The translations under genes and the position numbers were made by a program. The notes beneath the pieces are model-generated. The model ran no database searches and was not told the origin of the DNA. It was given only the letters and a program-made list of their open reading frames with translations. From contig OX104134.1 in assembly GCA_944470555.2 (NCBI GenBank), forward strand, positions 108,928,701-108,992,700: a stretch of DNA of 64,000 nt. Direction: 5' to 3'. This DNA comes from Heterobilharzia americana (Eukaryota; Platyhelminthes; Trematoda; Strigeidida; Schistosomatidae). Below, in pieces: positions 10,230-22,599 of this stretch; the stretch's first letter is position 1; each line of letters starts with the position of its first letter.

Positions 10230-11978
10230 GCACAAGTGTTTTTACTCGCAAGGTACATCATAATGTCAGCTTGAAAAAACTTCATTGCACTATCGAGCTG
10301 TCTGATGCACATAAGTTTCAGCGTAGCTGCACTTGGTGACCATTATTTGGGGTTGTTCATGATTTTCTACATTCCACTCCATCGACCGTTTACGGAACAT
10401 CAGATGGATATACTGTTTTGCTGACTACCGTAGACTCATCTGGTAGGTTACATAGTCAAGGTTGTGCAAATTATCTGGATGTATTTTCAGAGAAACAACA
10501 AATTAGTTGTGGGCGTCTGACGCCAACTAGTGAACATTTACCAAAAAGGAATTTTACAGCCGTATAGATACGTATTTGTCCGACAATGTCAGTATGCTGG
10601 GATATGGAATGATCAGCTAAAATGTTGTGTGCGATCCATTATGCGATATGGAATACATTGCTACGCACCCGTTAGGGTGATATCCAAGTTTGCTTGCGGT
10701 AGCGCAACTTCCTCTTCTAGCTAATTGAGCTAATTCTAACTTCCCTTCATAGAGTGTTCCTCATGAGGATTTAAACAACTAAAAATCTCCATAATATTTA
10801 CAAAAAACAACAACCAGAAGGAAGAATATTCTTTTTGTGCAGCGAAAAACAAGCCATGTAATGGACAGTTACGTTTTCAGATGGAGTGAGATCTAGAGAA
10901 TGGAAGGAAATCGACCTATCTTTTTAAATTAGTCAATATTGGAAAGATCGATATACAGAAAACTGATATGGCGGTGAAACGAAAAGATTACGAATGAGAT
11001 GGCAGGAGTGGCCTTTAGTTAGCTGAAGGCCAAGGAAAAAGTGACGCTTAGACATGTTCTTTCTAATTGCAGAGTTCAGGCCTGATCAAACTTATTGCGA
11101 CAACCTCTGCTATGTTGAGTAGGTATTGGCGAACTATACATGGTGTCGTTTACGGAACACAATAAATGATCCTGAAAGCTTTATTAACATCTACGTGATG
11201 CCCTGTGTGGACTAGGTGCCCTAGGACTAAAATTTTCACCACTCACTACGTCCTTTCCGAAAGAAGGTGGTAAATGCTCTGGTATCCGGAAACGCACCTG
11301 CCTAATCGCGCTTCCTATGTGAATAGCTCCGCAGGATTAGTTAAAGTAATATACGGAGGATGAGGAGCTAAGATTAGGTAGGCTTTCCTTTGGTCTCGGA
11401 CTGAACATTGGCCGACTTTTGAATGGTAATGGCATATCCAGGCTGACATATTTCTAAACGGTTAGAGACAGTATCTAATCGTATATGTATTTATCACTTC
11501 CTGCTGCTTTTTATATTGACCGCCTCGTTTTGATGTCTTTTGTAATTTACTGCTGTTACTTTTGTTTTTGTTAGTGTCCTTTTTCCTGAGAATTCAATCT
11601 AATTATCTGTATATTGGTGATTTCTAACATTCCGTGCTAATGCTTTTTCTTTCCTGAGATCTCCTCTATTCTGCTTTTCTTCAGTGTGTCTGCATGTCGA
11701 TATTTGGTATTTACACAACTTTTATTTTTCGACAGGTAATCGGCGTTGTAATTTAGGATATGATTTCTGTGGGCTGTTTTTCTTTTCTCAATCACCAGGT
11801 TGTAGGTGTTGTATTAAAAAGTGAGTGTACGTCATGAAGAGGGAAGCATGGCAGACTTTCACATAAACAAGCGCATCTTTATTCGTGAGAAGTTCGGTGG
11901 CATATAAAAATGAGTTATACTCTTGATATATATCAAAAACATTGAACAATAGTGTATAATTGCGTCATTAAGGTAGTG

Positions 11979-11980
<2 letters not shown>
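10230..11980. other. No recognisable gene or repeat
   Basis: Read on both strands. Frames are short and carry no motif. This is flanking DNA between the gypsy element and the AT microsatellite, presumably intergenic downstream of SLC30A9. Confidence 0.6.

Positions 11981-12040
<60 letters not shown>
11981..12040. repeat. (AT)30 microsatellite
   Basis: Sixty bases of uninterrupted AT dinucleotide. It produces a spurious Ile-Tyr repeat in one reading frame. Confidence 0.97.
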
Positions 12041-12042
<2 letters not shown>

Positions 12043-13940
12043 TTAATTCCCTGAAAATGCTCTTTCTTTGTGTTTCAAATGTATATACCAAAACTCTGTG
12101 GTTTTCCAAGACATATTTGTAACTTTCTAAATCCTCTTCCTTGGTTGTATTTACGTGTGATTTGCAGACCATGACAACAGCATTCACAGCTAAGACTCTT
12201 AGAAAGCAAACCAAGATTCTATGAATAACCTCCATCATAGTTCATCAACAGCTTATGCAGCGTCAACATAGCGAACGGCGGTAAACTCGTGACCATGAAT
12301 ATGATTATCATCATAGTAGGGTAGCCCATATGTGGTGAGCAGCACACTCGTCTGACTCCAAACGATGTTCAGATGCATTTAGTTGCATTACTGGAATTCC
12401 TCGCAAACGTCTCTACATCAAATCGTCTTACTTCCCATAGACTAAGAATACCATTAACTCACTTCATGCCAAAACTTACTTCGTATTCAGAGGCCTCTGA
12501 ATGCGTCCGTACGCATGACGTTTACTTCTCTCCTAGATTCTAGCTTAGTCATATCGATTGATATGCTGCACCGTTCAGACAAGTAGTTTCAGCGCCATAC
12601 TTCGTGTTTATCGTGCACTGAAAGTCACTGGCTACTGTTTTACCATAGTTTTATTACTGGTAAGACACATTTTTGTGCAACAACTGTTAAATCTGCATCT
12701 GGGTTCTTTTTCTTCGACTATTTTGCTCACATCTTGTTACACAGACTTAAGCAGATGATAAATTGTTCGATACCCGCGTTTTTCTTTCTTTCTGATATGC
12801 AGACTCACAATGCAGCAGCTGCATAACAATTATTTTGACAGTTCACCCCGAATTTATGGCTCCAATTGGGATTGTATCTAGAAATGTTGGCACTATATGC
12901 CGCTTGTATCCAAACATACAGGTTCTGCGACTAAAAAGAGCTACTCACCTCGTAAGGAAGAAAACCGAAACAGACCTCATATGAAGCGCCGACCTTGAGG
13001 ACATTGAATAGTTTAATGATGAAACCTTACTATCGTGGCTCGTAAAACGACAACAGCTTCTGAATTGAATCGCAGCTCTAGCTTAATTTATCTCAATGAA
13101 TTTGTTTCCAACAACATAGACCTGAACAATCACTACATGCTGCCTGACACCTTGTGATGCCGATCCCAAGCTTTGTTGTCGGTCCATACCAGGACTTAAA
13201 TCTAGCTCTAAATGCTCTCTGTAAACAGCAAGAGTTTATTGAATATTAGCTTATTTCGGCTTTATTTATGCTCAGCGTTTGTTATTCTGTTTACTTTTAC
13301 CGTTTATGCTACTCATCAACTGAAGTGTTGAGACTTATCACAATTGCCTGGTTAAAGCCCATAATGGGTGACAATACCCGTGTTACCATTTACTGTTGTT
13401 GTTTAGCGAAAGTGCTATCTAATACTTGTGACGAACAACATGCGAATAATTACATCCTCTGTATAGTGTGATGATTTATTCTCTTTAAATTTTCTCAGCA
13501 TCACTCAGAACAACGACATCCAGATATTACCTGTAAAAACTGCATGTGTTCGCATAATTTATTATTCGAAATAAATATTACTATTGTTATAGCATCTTCA
13601 GTCTGACTGGTCGTCATTAAAGGTTTCTCATCACCAAAGTTCTTCCCTCTCAATGTTTTAAAAATCCTCTGTCTTTTAAACATGTCACGTGTTCCCGCAC
13701 GTTTTTAAAATATTTTCAAATTTTTTCGAACCAACAATAAAACAAAGGAAAAAGGTTACACTAACAAGAAATGTACTTATAAATACACGGAAATAGAGCA
13801 CATCGGTATCCCTGTAGTACAGTACTCATACCAAATCGCAGATTTTTATGCTGGCTGACGGAACTACCGCTCTATTTTCTATTCATTCGCCAGTCCAGAC
13901 CGGAAGCTAATGTGAAATAATTATTTCATTTAGAAATATT
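12041..13940. other. No recognisable gene
   Basis: AT-rich with short frames on both strands and no motif that I recognise. It probably lies 3' of SLC30A9. Confidence 0.55.
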
Positions 13941-13944
13941 GGAC

Positions 13945-14040
13945 AGAGAATGTTTGTTGAAATATCAAATGCTGAGAATTCCGCATTGTATCACACATGT
14001 TGTCTGTAATAAAGCGATTATGATAACTATTATTATTGAG
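13945..14040 (+). repeat. Copy 1 of a short repeat ending in AATAAAGCGATTAT
   Basis: Contains ATGCTGAGAATTCC, then TTGTCTGTAATAAAGCGATTAT followed by TTATTATTA. The same order recurs near 39130-39200 and 41615-41690. The polyadenylation-like AATAAA next to a TTA-rich tail suggests the 3' end of a retroelement or an LTR R region. Family unknown. Confidence 0.5.
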
Positions 14041-14299
14041 ACAATATAAATACACAAATTTTATTTTTCCTGTTTGATCATGAGTTATAGGCTTCATTGA
14101 ATACTGGGTGCGGACAACTCTTGAAAATTCGATTTTAAAACAGTATATTAGCGGCGATAACAATAACCTAACTAGTTTTAACAATCGTTCATTTCTGTTA
14201 TGATACAAGCTAATGCTTATATCCACAGTTTGTTCCAACTGTAACTACTGACGCATTATTATTATCATTGAAGCACCACAAATTTTATTTCCAAAAACA

Positions 14300-14305
14300 T
14301 TTATT
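14300..14305 (-). terminator. Candidate polyadenylation signal of SLC30A9
   Basis: AATAAA on the minus strand, about 180 bases after the SLC30A9 stop codon. The site is plausible by position only. Confidence 0.4.
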
Positions 14306-14486
14306 TGACAAGAATCGTATGTGAAATTTTGTGAATTCAGCATTCCAAATTTCTGCATATATATACATTTTTAATCTTACGTTTACAGTACAATTTACAG
14401 TGAAAATCACAGAGAAGCTACAAATATACAGCGAGAAGGGCAAGTTGAATGACAAAAGCACTTTCGGGATTTAAATGAATTAGATA

Positions 14487-14531
14487 TCAGTTGATCTCAA
14501 TATCAATATGAGTTACGTTTGGAAATTTTTT
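14487..14531 (-). CDS. SLC30A9: SLC30A9 last coding exon
   Basis: After a TTTTGTAG acceptor it reads KKFPNVTHIDIEIN and stops. It aligns with the vertebrate ZnT9 end, which has an NPEVRHVDLEI pattern. The exon is 45 bases in phase 0, matching the phase-0 donor of the preceding exon at 17656. It is too short to detect without the family alignment. Confidence 0.88.
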   Translation of the reverse strand, partial: KKFPNVTHIDIEIN

Positions 14532-14794
14532 CTACAAAAGAAATATAAATTAGTTATGACAAATTAACTGATGATACAGAAGAAAAACCCCATTATTCTG
14601 TTCATTTTAAATTATACTGAACGGTGTAGGATGCGGATATTTACAACATGCTAAAGGTAAATGATAAAAATCTTCATATTAATGGATATGTGGATTTATG
14701 AATGAAAGTTTATGCTATGGAGAAAGCGCTCATTATTATTTCAGTTTACTGAGATGCCAACCAGTTTAGACAGATTAGCTCAAGAATGAAATCA

Positions 14795-14975
14795 GCTCAG
14801 TATCCTTATGCATTATCGTGCAATAGGCAATGAACCACAACATATCGTTGGAGAGCCAGTGATACTACCTGGCTGCCCGAACTTCGGCAAGTTGAGGGAC
14901 GCTCAAACCCGTGACCTTAGTTCAAAAGTGTGGAAAAGAGCATGACAATAGTTTGATTTTTAGTTGATTAACTGA
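14795..14975 (-). repeat. tRNA-like SINE fragment, copy 1
   Basis: The minus strand holds a B-box-like GGTCACGGGTTTGAGCG (14900-14916), then AAGTTCGGGCAGCCAGGTA. The same order recurs on the plus strand at about 48340-48490. No A box is clear. Probably a Pol III-type short element. Confidence 0.45.
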
Positions 14976-15074
14976 GTGCAACACGGCGACCATTTCCAGT
15001 GATAGGCACTAACAAAGGACGAATGGGCTATATCGATTCACGGCTGAAAGATACCGTAAATCTAAGACAGCAAG

Positions 15075-17060
15075 ATCATCGGTGGTAGTAGACAGCCTTG
15101 TCTTACTCCTGTCCCCTGTCTTCACTTCAAAGGCATCACTGAACTTCCCATTGTGAATTACTTGGCATGTCGCGTCGTCAAATACATGTTGAATGAGGTT
15201 GATAAAGGTTTGTGGTATTCCGTAGTCTTGAATCATCTGCCAGTCAAATTACTCCTCGGTCGACGCTGTCAAAGGCATTTTCAAAGTCGATGAAATTGAG
15301 AATGAGAATTGAGTTGACTGCCATTCTATACCCTATTCTATGATGATGCGTAGTGTAGCGTTGCAATTTGGTCCACACATGATTTGTACTTCCTGAATAC
15401 AGCCTGTTCGGGTCGTGGTTTTGAATCCAGAGCATCATTTAGTCTCTCCAGGGTGATGCGGCTTAATATTTTGCTTGCTTCTGGGGGAGAGCAGCATCAT
15501 TCCTCGCCAGTTTTCGCAAGGACTTAGGTCTCCTTTCTGTGGGAGTTTGACAAGGTATCCCTTCTTCCAACCAGTTGGCAGGTACCTTTCCATCCTTCCT
15601 TCCTTCCTTCCTTGCAGACCTTCTGCAGTAGTGGTGTGAGCATGTTCGATGTTATCTCTGCGTCTGTTCTCAGTGCTTCTGGAGGAATTCCTGCTGCTTT
15701 CCTACATTTCAGTAGCATTATGGCGCTCAGGGCTTCGACTTTTGTTGGAGGATTTGTGTTCACTTGAAGTTTTGCGGCTGCTGGTGGTATTTCTGGACGA
15801 GTTGCAGGTGGTGGTAGTCGATTCAAGAGCATTTTGAAGTGGTCAGCCTATCGTTTCCTTTGTTTCTCTTCTTTGGTAATTAGATTTCCTTCATCATCTT
15901 TCATTGGTTTCATCTGTGTTCATCTCTTTTCTAGATAGTAACCTGGTTATTTGATATAATGTTGTCAGGTCTCAGCCTCTCCAACCAGCAGCCTGTTCTG
16001 CTTCACTTGCCGGTGTTGCAGAAGTGTCTTTTGTCTTTCCGTGCACTCTTCTTCACTTCTTTGTCCAGTGTAGTGTTTTATAGGCTGTACTCAGTTCCTC
16101 TTCTCGTCGTTTATCCTTGCACTGGTTCATCTTCTGCTTCACCATCTTCCTCCCTCTCCTCTATCAGCTTCCATGTGTCCGTCGAGATCCATTCCTTGTT
16201 TTGCCGCTTCTTCTTGCTTTCTAATACGGTTATGAAGATCTCTTTCCACATAGCTTCCAAAGAGTTCCAGTGCTCATCCACACAGGTTTATTCAGGGATT
16301 TTGTTCGATATCTCCCATTTTGTCTTGATGGCTGACTGATGTGAAGATTTCCTTTGTAGATTCGTACTTCAGTTTCCGAGTGTTGTACTTGAATTGAGGT
16401 CTATCACCAGCTTCCTTGAAGGCTTTTAACTTGATTTGGAAGGTTCCTTGCACTAGATAGTGGTCTGAACCTACATCTGCTCCTCTTCTTGACCTTGTGT
16501 TAAGTAGACTGCGTCTCCATTTTCTTGAGATTGAGATAAAGTCGATTTGATTTTTAGTGTGTCCATCTGGTGAAGTCCATGTCGCTTTGTGGATATACTT
16601 GTGCTTGAATAGACTGTCTCCAATCACCAAATCGTTGAATGCACAGAATTCTGCAAACAATTCTCCATTCTCGTTCATCACCTCACCGAGCGCTTCTCGA
16701 CCCATGGTTAGTTCTCTTCCTGTGTTATCTGCTCCGAGTTCAGCATTCATGTCGGCCATTAGAATTTTGATGTTGCCAACTGGAGTCTTATCTGGTACTG
16801 ATTGCAGTTGTCTGTAGAATTCTTCCTACTTCTGTTGAGCTGCATTATTTGTAGGTACATGGCGTAGCATTGTATGACTGTAACTTTCCTTCCTTTTCAT
16901 TTGAATCTTGCAGTCATGATCCTGGAGGAGATTGGTTTCCACTGTATGAGAGCTCTTGGGGACATCATGATAGCCACTTTCTCAGTATGCTCGTGGTTGT
17001 CGTCTGCGAGACCGGAGATTACTGATTCTTCATTTGACAGTTTGGAGAGTTCACTTAAGA
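15075..17060 (-). pseudogene. Family A RTE, decayed internal fragment
   Basis: A broken relative of the intact element at 27467-30601, lying in the last SLC30A9 intron. The endonuclease part (about 17060-16290) keeps MADMNAELG and TWTSPDGHTKNQIDFI and ends its open stretch after SDHYLVQG. The RT part survives as PPEALRTDAEI (15524-15832), FIDFENAFDSVDRG (about 15250-15438) and QVIHNGKFSDAFEVKTG (about 15140). The catalytic FADD segment, the C terminus and the tail are absent. A short CCTT repeat at about 15593-15613 interrupts RT. Several frameshifts and stops make it non-functional. Confidence 0.88.
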
Positions 17061-17655
17061 CAATTCAGAAGTGTCCCAAGAATATTTGCAAAAGATACGC
17101 TTCTTTTGGTGCTAGGAAATATCAAAAAATCTCCATTACAAAACAACGGAATACTACTGTATAACGAAGCCGTGTAAGGTTGACGGTGATAAAAGTATTC
17201 GGACCATCAAAGGTATGGCACTGTTGATTAGAAGTACATAGCTGTAGATTACACATAAACGAACGGTAAGTTTTTCAGTACTACGCATAAAAAAAGTGAT
17301 GTGATAAATATGTTAATGCCACAGGTAAGATGAAATCTCCACCACAGCATCCAAGCGCATACACAAATTGCCAAAGTAGCCAGCACGACTAATCATAGAA
17401 TGATAAGAACTCAACAGTGAAAACGGAAGGCTATTAACCTATGACAGGTTGTCTAAATGTCATTAAACTCGTTAGGCAAGGTGATGAAAAGCATTAACTG
17501 AGAATAGTCACGAGTTCGCCACTGTACACACGTTGACCTCACTGCTGTGAAAAGCTAAACCATTCTTATCAGTATTTCTGATACACACAGCTAAATTACA
17601 TTAAAACATTTATATGAACTGGGAAAAACAAGGGGAAGAGAACATTTACTAATAC
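17061..17655. other. SLC30A9 intron, nothing recognised
   Basis: AT-rich intron DNA between the family A fragment and the exon at 17656. No motif seen. Confidence 0.6.
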
Positions 17656-17768
17656 CTTTATCTTTTCCTCAATTTGATTGATTTCGGCTCCAAGTGTGTT
17701 CACCAAGTTATCGCCATGCTTAAGCATAAAGTGAGCCAGTTGTTGCTCAGTTTTGATGTTTTCACTTC
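17656..17768 (-). CDS. SLC30A9: SLC30A9 penultimate exon
   Basis: Acceptor TTTTGTAG, then GA completing a split codon, then SENIKTEQQLAHFMLKHG and DNLVNTLGAEINQIEEKIK, ending at AAG before GTATTAG. It matches the ZnT9 pattern FMLKHGENIIDTLGAEVDRLE in the C-terminal cytosolic-type domain. Exon of 113 bases, entering with two bases of a codon and leaving in phase 0, consistent with the last exon. Confidence 0.93.
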
Positions 17769-18200
17769 CTACAAAATAAGGGAATTCGAAAAACCACTTC
17801 TATACTGACTGGAGATTATGGTTGTGATTTTCAAACTTGGATTAAAGATGACTTTATTAAGATAGTTGAATTTTATGATTTCACATACTGTCGTTCATTA
17901 TAGTGGGTGAAGAATCATTCTGATGCAGAATAATGACACACGGTGAAAAATCTCCACATTAAAAAGGCTTGAGTGAGAAACACGACTCAAACTTTAAAAC
18001 AAGTCCGACAATCAATAAATCAGCCCAGGAATAGAAAACACAAATAACAATGACGGGATTGAGCGAATGTGCACATGGCAGAAAAAAATAGAGCTCATGG
18101 TGTAGATGCTGTTCAGATTGGATTGTTCACTAAGCTAGGGTTTCAGTTAGCAAATGTCTCAGTGTCATGCAAACAGGAAACATTAAGGAATAAACGATTC
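17769..18200. other. SLC30A9 intron, nothing recognised
   Basis: No repeat or coding motif identified on either strand. Confidence 0.55.
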
Positions 18201-20950
18201 ATCCAACTCCTGCTAGCATTGTACGTCCAGGAGATGCCTCGGTATGTGCAATGCAAGTCCAAGCCACATCAGTCGATAAAGGTTCGCAAACTCGTCGACT
18301 CCCTTGCGTGTCTCACTTATTACCCTTCGTCTAACGTCGTTATTACTCACATAGTGACTTCGCCATATACCAGCAACGCTGCAAAGACAACTATGGTCAA
18401 AAACCTGCAATCTTTTCATATCTTCTACTTTTAACGGCCGTTTCACAGGCGCAAAACAGGAGAAAAAGAACTGCAACATATTATAATTATCCTTCAACAA
18501 ATAATCGGATATTATGGCAGTCGATGCCAGGGATAACGCAAATTGTCAAATGCCAGTCGTCAGTAAGTGTGCTCGTGTTTTATAGCTGGATGGAGGGTCA
18601 AAACCTGATTGATGTACGCCCGTCTAGATCTGGAATCTGTCTGGTCTTCTCGAACTCCAGTTTGACGTCGGATAACTATGGACCGAAGGATCTAGGACAC
18701 GATATTAGTCAGACTGGTTCCCCTACGGTTGTCGCAGGAAGACTTTTCTCCCTTACCATAAACTGAGATGATCAGCAAAATGTACCAGTCCGACGGGACT
18801 ACCACTGATTCCAATACATTACTTAGTACCTCCATTACTCTTCTCAGAAATCCCCTACCTTCCTTAAAGTTGTTAGATGGCAAGTCATCAGACCCTGCTA
18901 CTTTGCATCGTTTCAAGTTCGAAACAACCTTCTCAATTTCGACGAGAGCAGGAGGACCAACATCTATGTCCCGTTCAGGTCAGGGCTGGCTACTGGCTGG
19001 GAAACCGAAAGGTTGCTGTGGATCAGTTGAACTGGGCTTCAAAATGTCCCACTCAACGTTCTAGCCATCTAATGGGAAAGGTTATCAGGGGAACATCCTT
19101 TTCGGTGATGGTTTCATTAACCATCATCTTTTTCTTGTCAGTATCCCTGATAAGCCTAAATAATTCCCATGTATTATCTAATGCTGATGCCTTCTCCATC
19201 GCTTTGCTTTCCTTAACAACCAATGTTCGCGATCATTGCAAAGACTCTTCACTCAATTTACATCTAAATTGCTTTCATTCCTCACTGTGATCACAACCAA
19301 CTGGAATGTTTTCTCAAAGTTCAGATGACATTGCAGAAATCCGTTCACGTTTGCTGACCTTAGGATGCAGGTTAGCAACCGCCTTTCTACAGCAGAATGA
19401 ATATCAAGCGAGATTTAACCAGGATGAATACAGACAGGTTTAACTGCCACCCGCTTCCTACAACCAGCAAAGCGTAGACACAAAAGTGTCGGGACTTATA
19501 CATGATTACAGTTTAAACAGGTACTCAGCAAAGAGCGGTAATCTTCCAACGATGGCGTACAGCAATGTGATCTATCTGTGTTCATCGTTGGTCTGGAGTT
19601 GGCGGACGCCATGTGATACAGTGTCTCGCCTTATGCCTAACGTTAGTGTTGGGCAGAAACAAGTGATTTTCGAAGCAAAATTGCAACAGATGATCACCAT
19701 TGTCAGTTCGTTGGGATGGGATACCGTATATACTTCTTATATGCCTTTGTGACCGCCTCGGACTCCCTTCATGAGCGTTAAATTCACCTGCCATTATGAC
19801 TACATATGAACGTTTTGCTTATTGTAGCAGAACTGACAGCTTTACCTAGAAATCACTCTTTGGATAATTCAAACTACAGTCGGTAAGGGGGAGATTACGA
19901 ACAGGTATCAGTCGGCTACACAACCCTTTCTAGTTTTTACAGATGTAATCAACAGAACAGCACACATGGAGCTGTCGACTAGTATTCAGTCGAGAAGCGC
20001 ATTTACTAAATGCTATGTCTACATTGGCGAGTTCATAAGAAATAGCCGGTCTCCGGTAGCGCATTAGGTGGATTTCGAAGACTCACCACAATGACCAGAT
20101 GAGTTCACTTTAATAACAACGCTTGGGTTCTGTGAACGTGTTTCAGAGACACAGCATACATCTGCGGCTAGAGATCCCAGTTTCGGCGGGCGATACTTAC
20201 TGTCTGATTGCATAGTGTTCGAACACTGAAAGTTTCTACATGAAATCGATGACGGGGTTTTAAAAGAACAGGAAAGAGGCTTTGATAGTTTTCATCGTTG
20301 GGAGTGGTCGCAGAATGAGGTTGATAAAGGTGTAAGGGGATTAATATTGGTATCAGGAGGTGAAGGCAAAGAAAGATACAAAGGTAAGGAGGGTAAGTTA
20401 GGCTTAATTGGGTTTTGTGTACTACTGGGATTTGTTTCGGCAAGGAACCTAAAAGACAAGAGGGAAAAGATCTGTGTGACCGCAGAACTCATGGGACATC
20501 TGTTTGAGACCTGTCACACACAACCTATGGAGGATTGTCGTATGAGATCTGATTTCTCGAACGCCGGATACGAAAAACCCATATCGCCGGCACTAGAAGA
20601 CCATAGAGGAGAGAGGAGCATGCTATTTCGGGAACCAATCTTTTTTAACCCACCCTTCCCACACGGAAGACAGCATCAGTATGGTACTACTAGTCTTCTG
20701 TGGGAAACACCTAACTGCTGTCACACCTTATCCAGCCAACAGTACGACTTTCCCTTAATACCGCCATTATAGTGTGGTAATTTACATTATACCGGTAGCC
20801 GCTTTTCTGCTTACCATTATCTAACAAGCCTTTCTAGTATGGTGAGACCTTGGAGGAACAAGCGTTTGTAACCGTAACTCGTTGGGTCACTGCGGTGTGC
20901 AAGCCCGACCACCATGTCAAGGTAGCAACTATCAGTCGGGAGTTGATGTC
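18200..20950 (-). pseudogene. Family B RTE, nearly full-length in outline, decayed
   Basis: On the minus strand, from right to left: a 5' leader with the conserved TACCTTGACATGGTGGTCGG (about 20915-20940), an N-terminal region (20168-20443), endonuclease pieces with GEFNAHEGSP and HCITWRPPTP (19582-19794), an RT N-terminal piece with GEKSSCDNRRGTSLTNI (18692-18916), and a C-terminal piece with PLKVEDMKRLQVFDH and CHHVSN-like sequence (18213-18440). Most of the catalytic RT centre is deleted between 18440 and 18690. Multiple stops and frame changes. Its orientation matches the host gene. Confidence 0.82.
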
Positions 20951-21500
20951 TACCCGCATTAATAAAATGATGTGGAATCATACGCAGTACGGCAAAGTAT
21001 ACACTTAAGAATAAAATGACAGAGCAATAACATAGAGTCACTAGTGAGCTATTGGAAACACTTAATATGGAATACTTAGGACTGATCAAGCGTGTGTTAT
21101 AGAGTTGCAAGTAGACTGTAAAGCTAGCAAGTCAACTGACAACTATATTTGATGAAAATATTAAACATTAACTTTCAGTTATCCATTAGCAGAAACATTT
21201 GACATTTAAAATAGCAGTTTACAGTATTGATCCAAATAATAAAATTTCAATCAGTGTGTCGAAGGTTGAAACTCTGTTTGATCATATTTATACTGAAGAT
21301 TCATGTGAAAATGTTCACTTTCAGCGATTCCTCTCCAGAAATAACACCAGTAATATATATATAGCTTTCTTTGAACATAGTGAGGAAAAATAAGGTTTAA
21401 ATATAACGTACAGTAAATAGTTTTTGATCATTATTTAAATGTCTAGCCAGTGTGTCATAAACGATGCAGCTAGGCAAATGTTAAACAGGTCTCTTTTATC
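20951..21500. other. SLC30A9 intron, nothing recognised
   Basis: AT-rich DNA with one open stretch on the plus strand (21199-21393) that has no recognised motif. Confidence 0.5.
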
Positions 21501-21504
21501 CATT

Positions 21505-21840
21505 GCCATCAACTGAGATGGCTGGGACACGTATTACGCATGCCTAGTCACCGATTATCTCGTCACACAATGTTGGCCGAAGTAGGTCCAGGCTGGAAAA
21601 AGGCCCGAGGTGGCCAGACCAAAACATGGCACCAAATGTATGAAGTCTTCGACTGTTGGCTTTTCTCATTTTCTCATTCTCTCTCTTCGTACTTTATATT
21701 TCTTTTGACTGAATTTTCTCATCTTCATCTTGCGCCTCACTGCCTTTTTACTTGATATACTGATATGAGGTGTGGCAACTCGGACCGTTACGCAGTAATT
21801 CCTGGTCCTATGTTGATATTGATGATGATGATCCATTGCC
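21505..21840 (+). repeat. Family B RTE 3' end, 5'-truncated
   Basis: Plus-strand copy of the family B terminus, including RLSRHTMLAEVGPGWKKARG and GQTKTWHQMYEVFDCW, followed by the family 3' UTR (ACTGATATGAGGTGTGGCAA) and a short GATGAT tail at about 21820-21832. It closely matches the 134-codon terminus repeated in the array at 25008-25412, so it is a young, short insertion. Confidence 0.88.
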
Positions 21841-22307
21841 AGAATGCATCAACCACCAAAGTAATACTACGATTGATGCAACTTCATAGATAAGTATACC
21901 GGCTAAAAAACAGAAAACAACTCAATCTTCTTTTGTCAAACTAAGTTGTAGCACTCAGAATAAAAATTCTCATTTGACGAGCGCATGTTTTTGCTAATTA
22001 GACCTTACATCCTCTGAGTCTTTGACAGAGAGGTTCTAAAGGAAGCAAGAAGGAAATCTTTCCAACTCAACCCTATTAGTTGTAAAAAATAAAAAGGAAG
22101 CAATCAGCTTCTTTGGTAGGTTTCTAAGGAAGTACCAAAAAAGTGGAGACAACGGATGCATCTGAAGGATATTTAGCTGTCATCACTTTGCGACGACTTA
22201 TAATGAAGAACCATTAGTCGGGTAATAATTTAAATGTTCAACGAAAACAATATATATGGGGAAATGTTAGAAAACAGACTCATAGTGATTAAATATAGAA
22301 CATATAC

Positions 22308-22504
22308 TTACGCTGAGTAGATCGTCCAACGATAAAGTTTCCAGATAACGTTTAGTTAGTTCACGACCATCGATATCAACTTCTGCTTTGAATCGTATTT
22401 CTTCGCCACCAATCATTGTAGCTTTTATGTCATATGTTCCACGAATAATTTTGACATTGTCAATCACACGCATGATAGCTTCTTGATTTTCAACTGGAAT
22501 AGCT
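22308..22504 (-). CDS. SLC30A9: SLC30A9 exon encoding the start of the C-terminal domain
   Basis: After a TTTCCAG acceptor the exon reads AIPVENQEAIMRVIDN, then IGGEEIRFKAEVDIDG, then LTKRYLETLSLDDLLS, matching the ZnT9 block RFKAEVDFDGR-RSYLE. The first base A completes the Arg codon split from the exon at 40676. The best-looking donor, GTAAGT after 22312, leaves phase 0, but the next exon needs one extra base. A donor four bases downstream, GTATAT after 22308, restores phase and adds one Val plus the split codon. I therefore end the exon at 22308. A tiny unseen exon is the alternative. Confidence 0.88.
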
Positions 22505-22599
22505 CTGGAAACAATAAACGAGTTGTAAAAGAATTAACTTTTTCCTTTAAATAATGTGTTGGGACGAAATCTTTTGATTCTGGATACAAAATAAGCTAA

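Noticed and set aside
11933..12238. 102-codon minus-strand frame with an Ile-Tyr repeat
   Set aside because: Product of the AT microsatellite, with no conserved flanks.
22267..22311. C-terminal extension of the frame covering the SLC30A9 exon
   Set aside because: Reads into intron sequence past the splice donor; only the few bases to 22308 may be coding.
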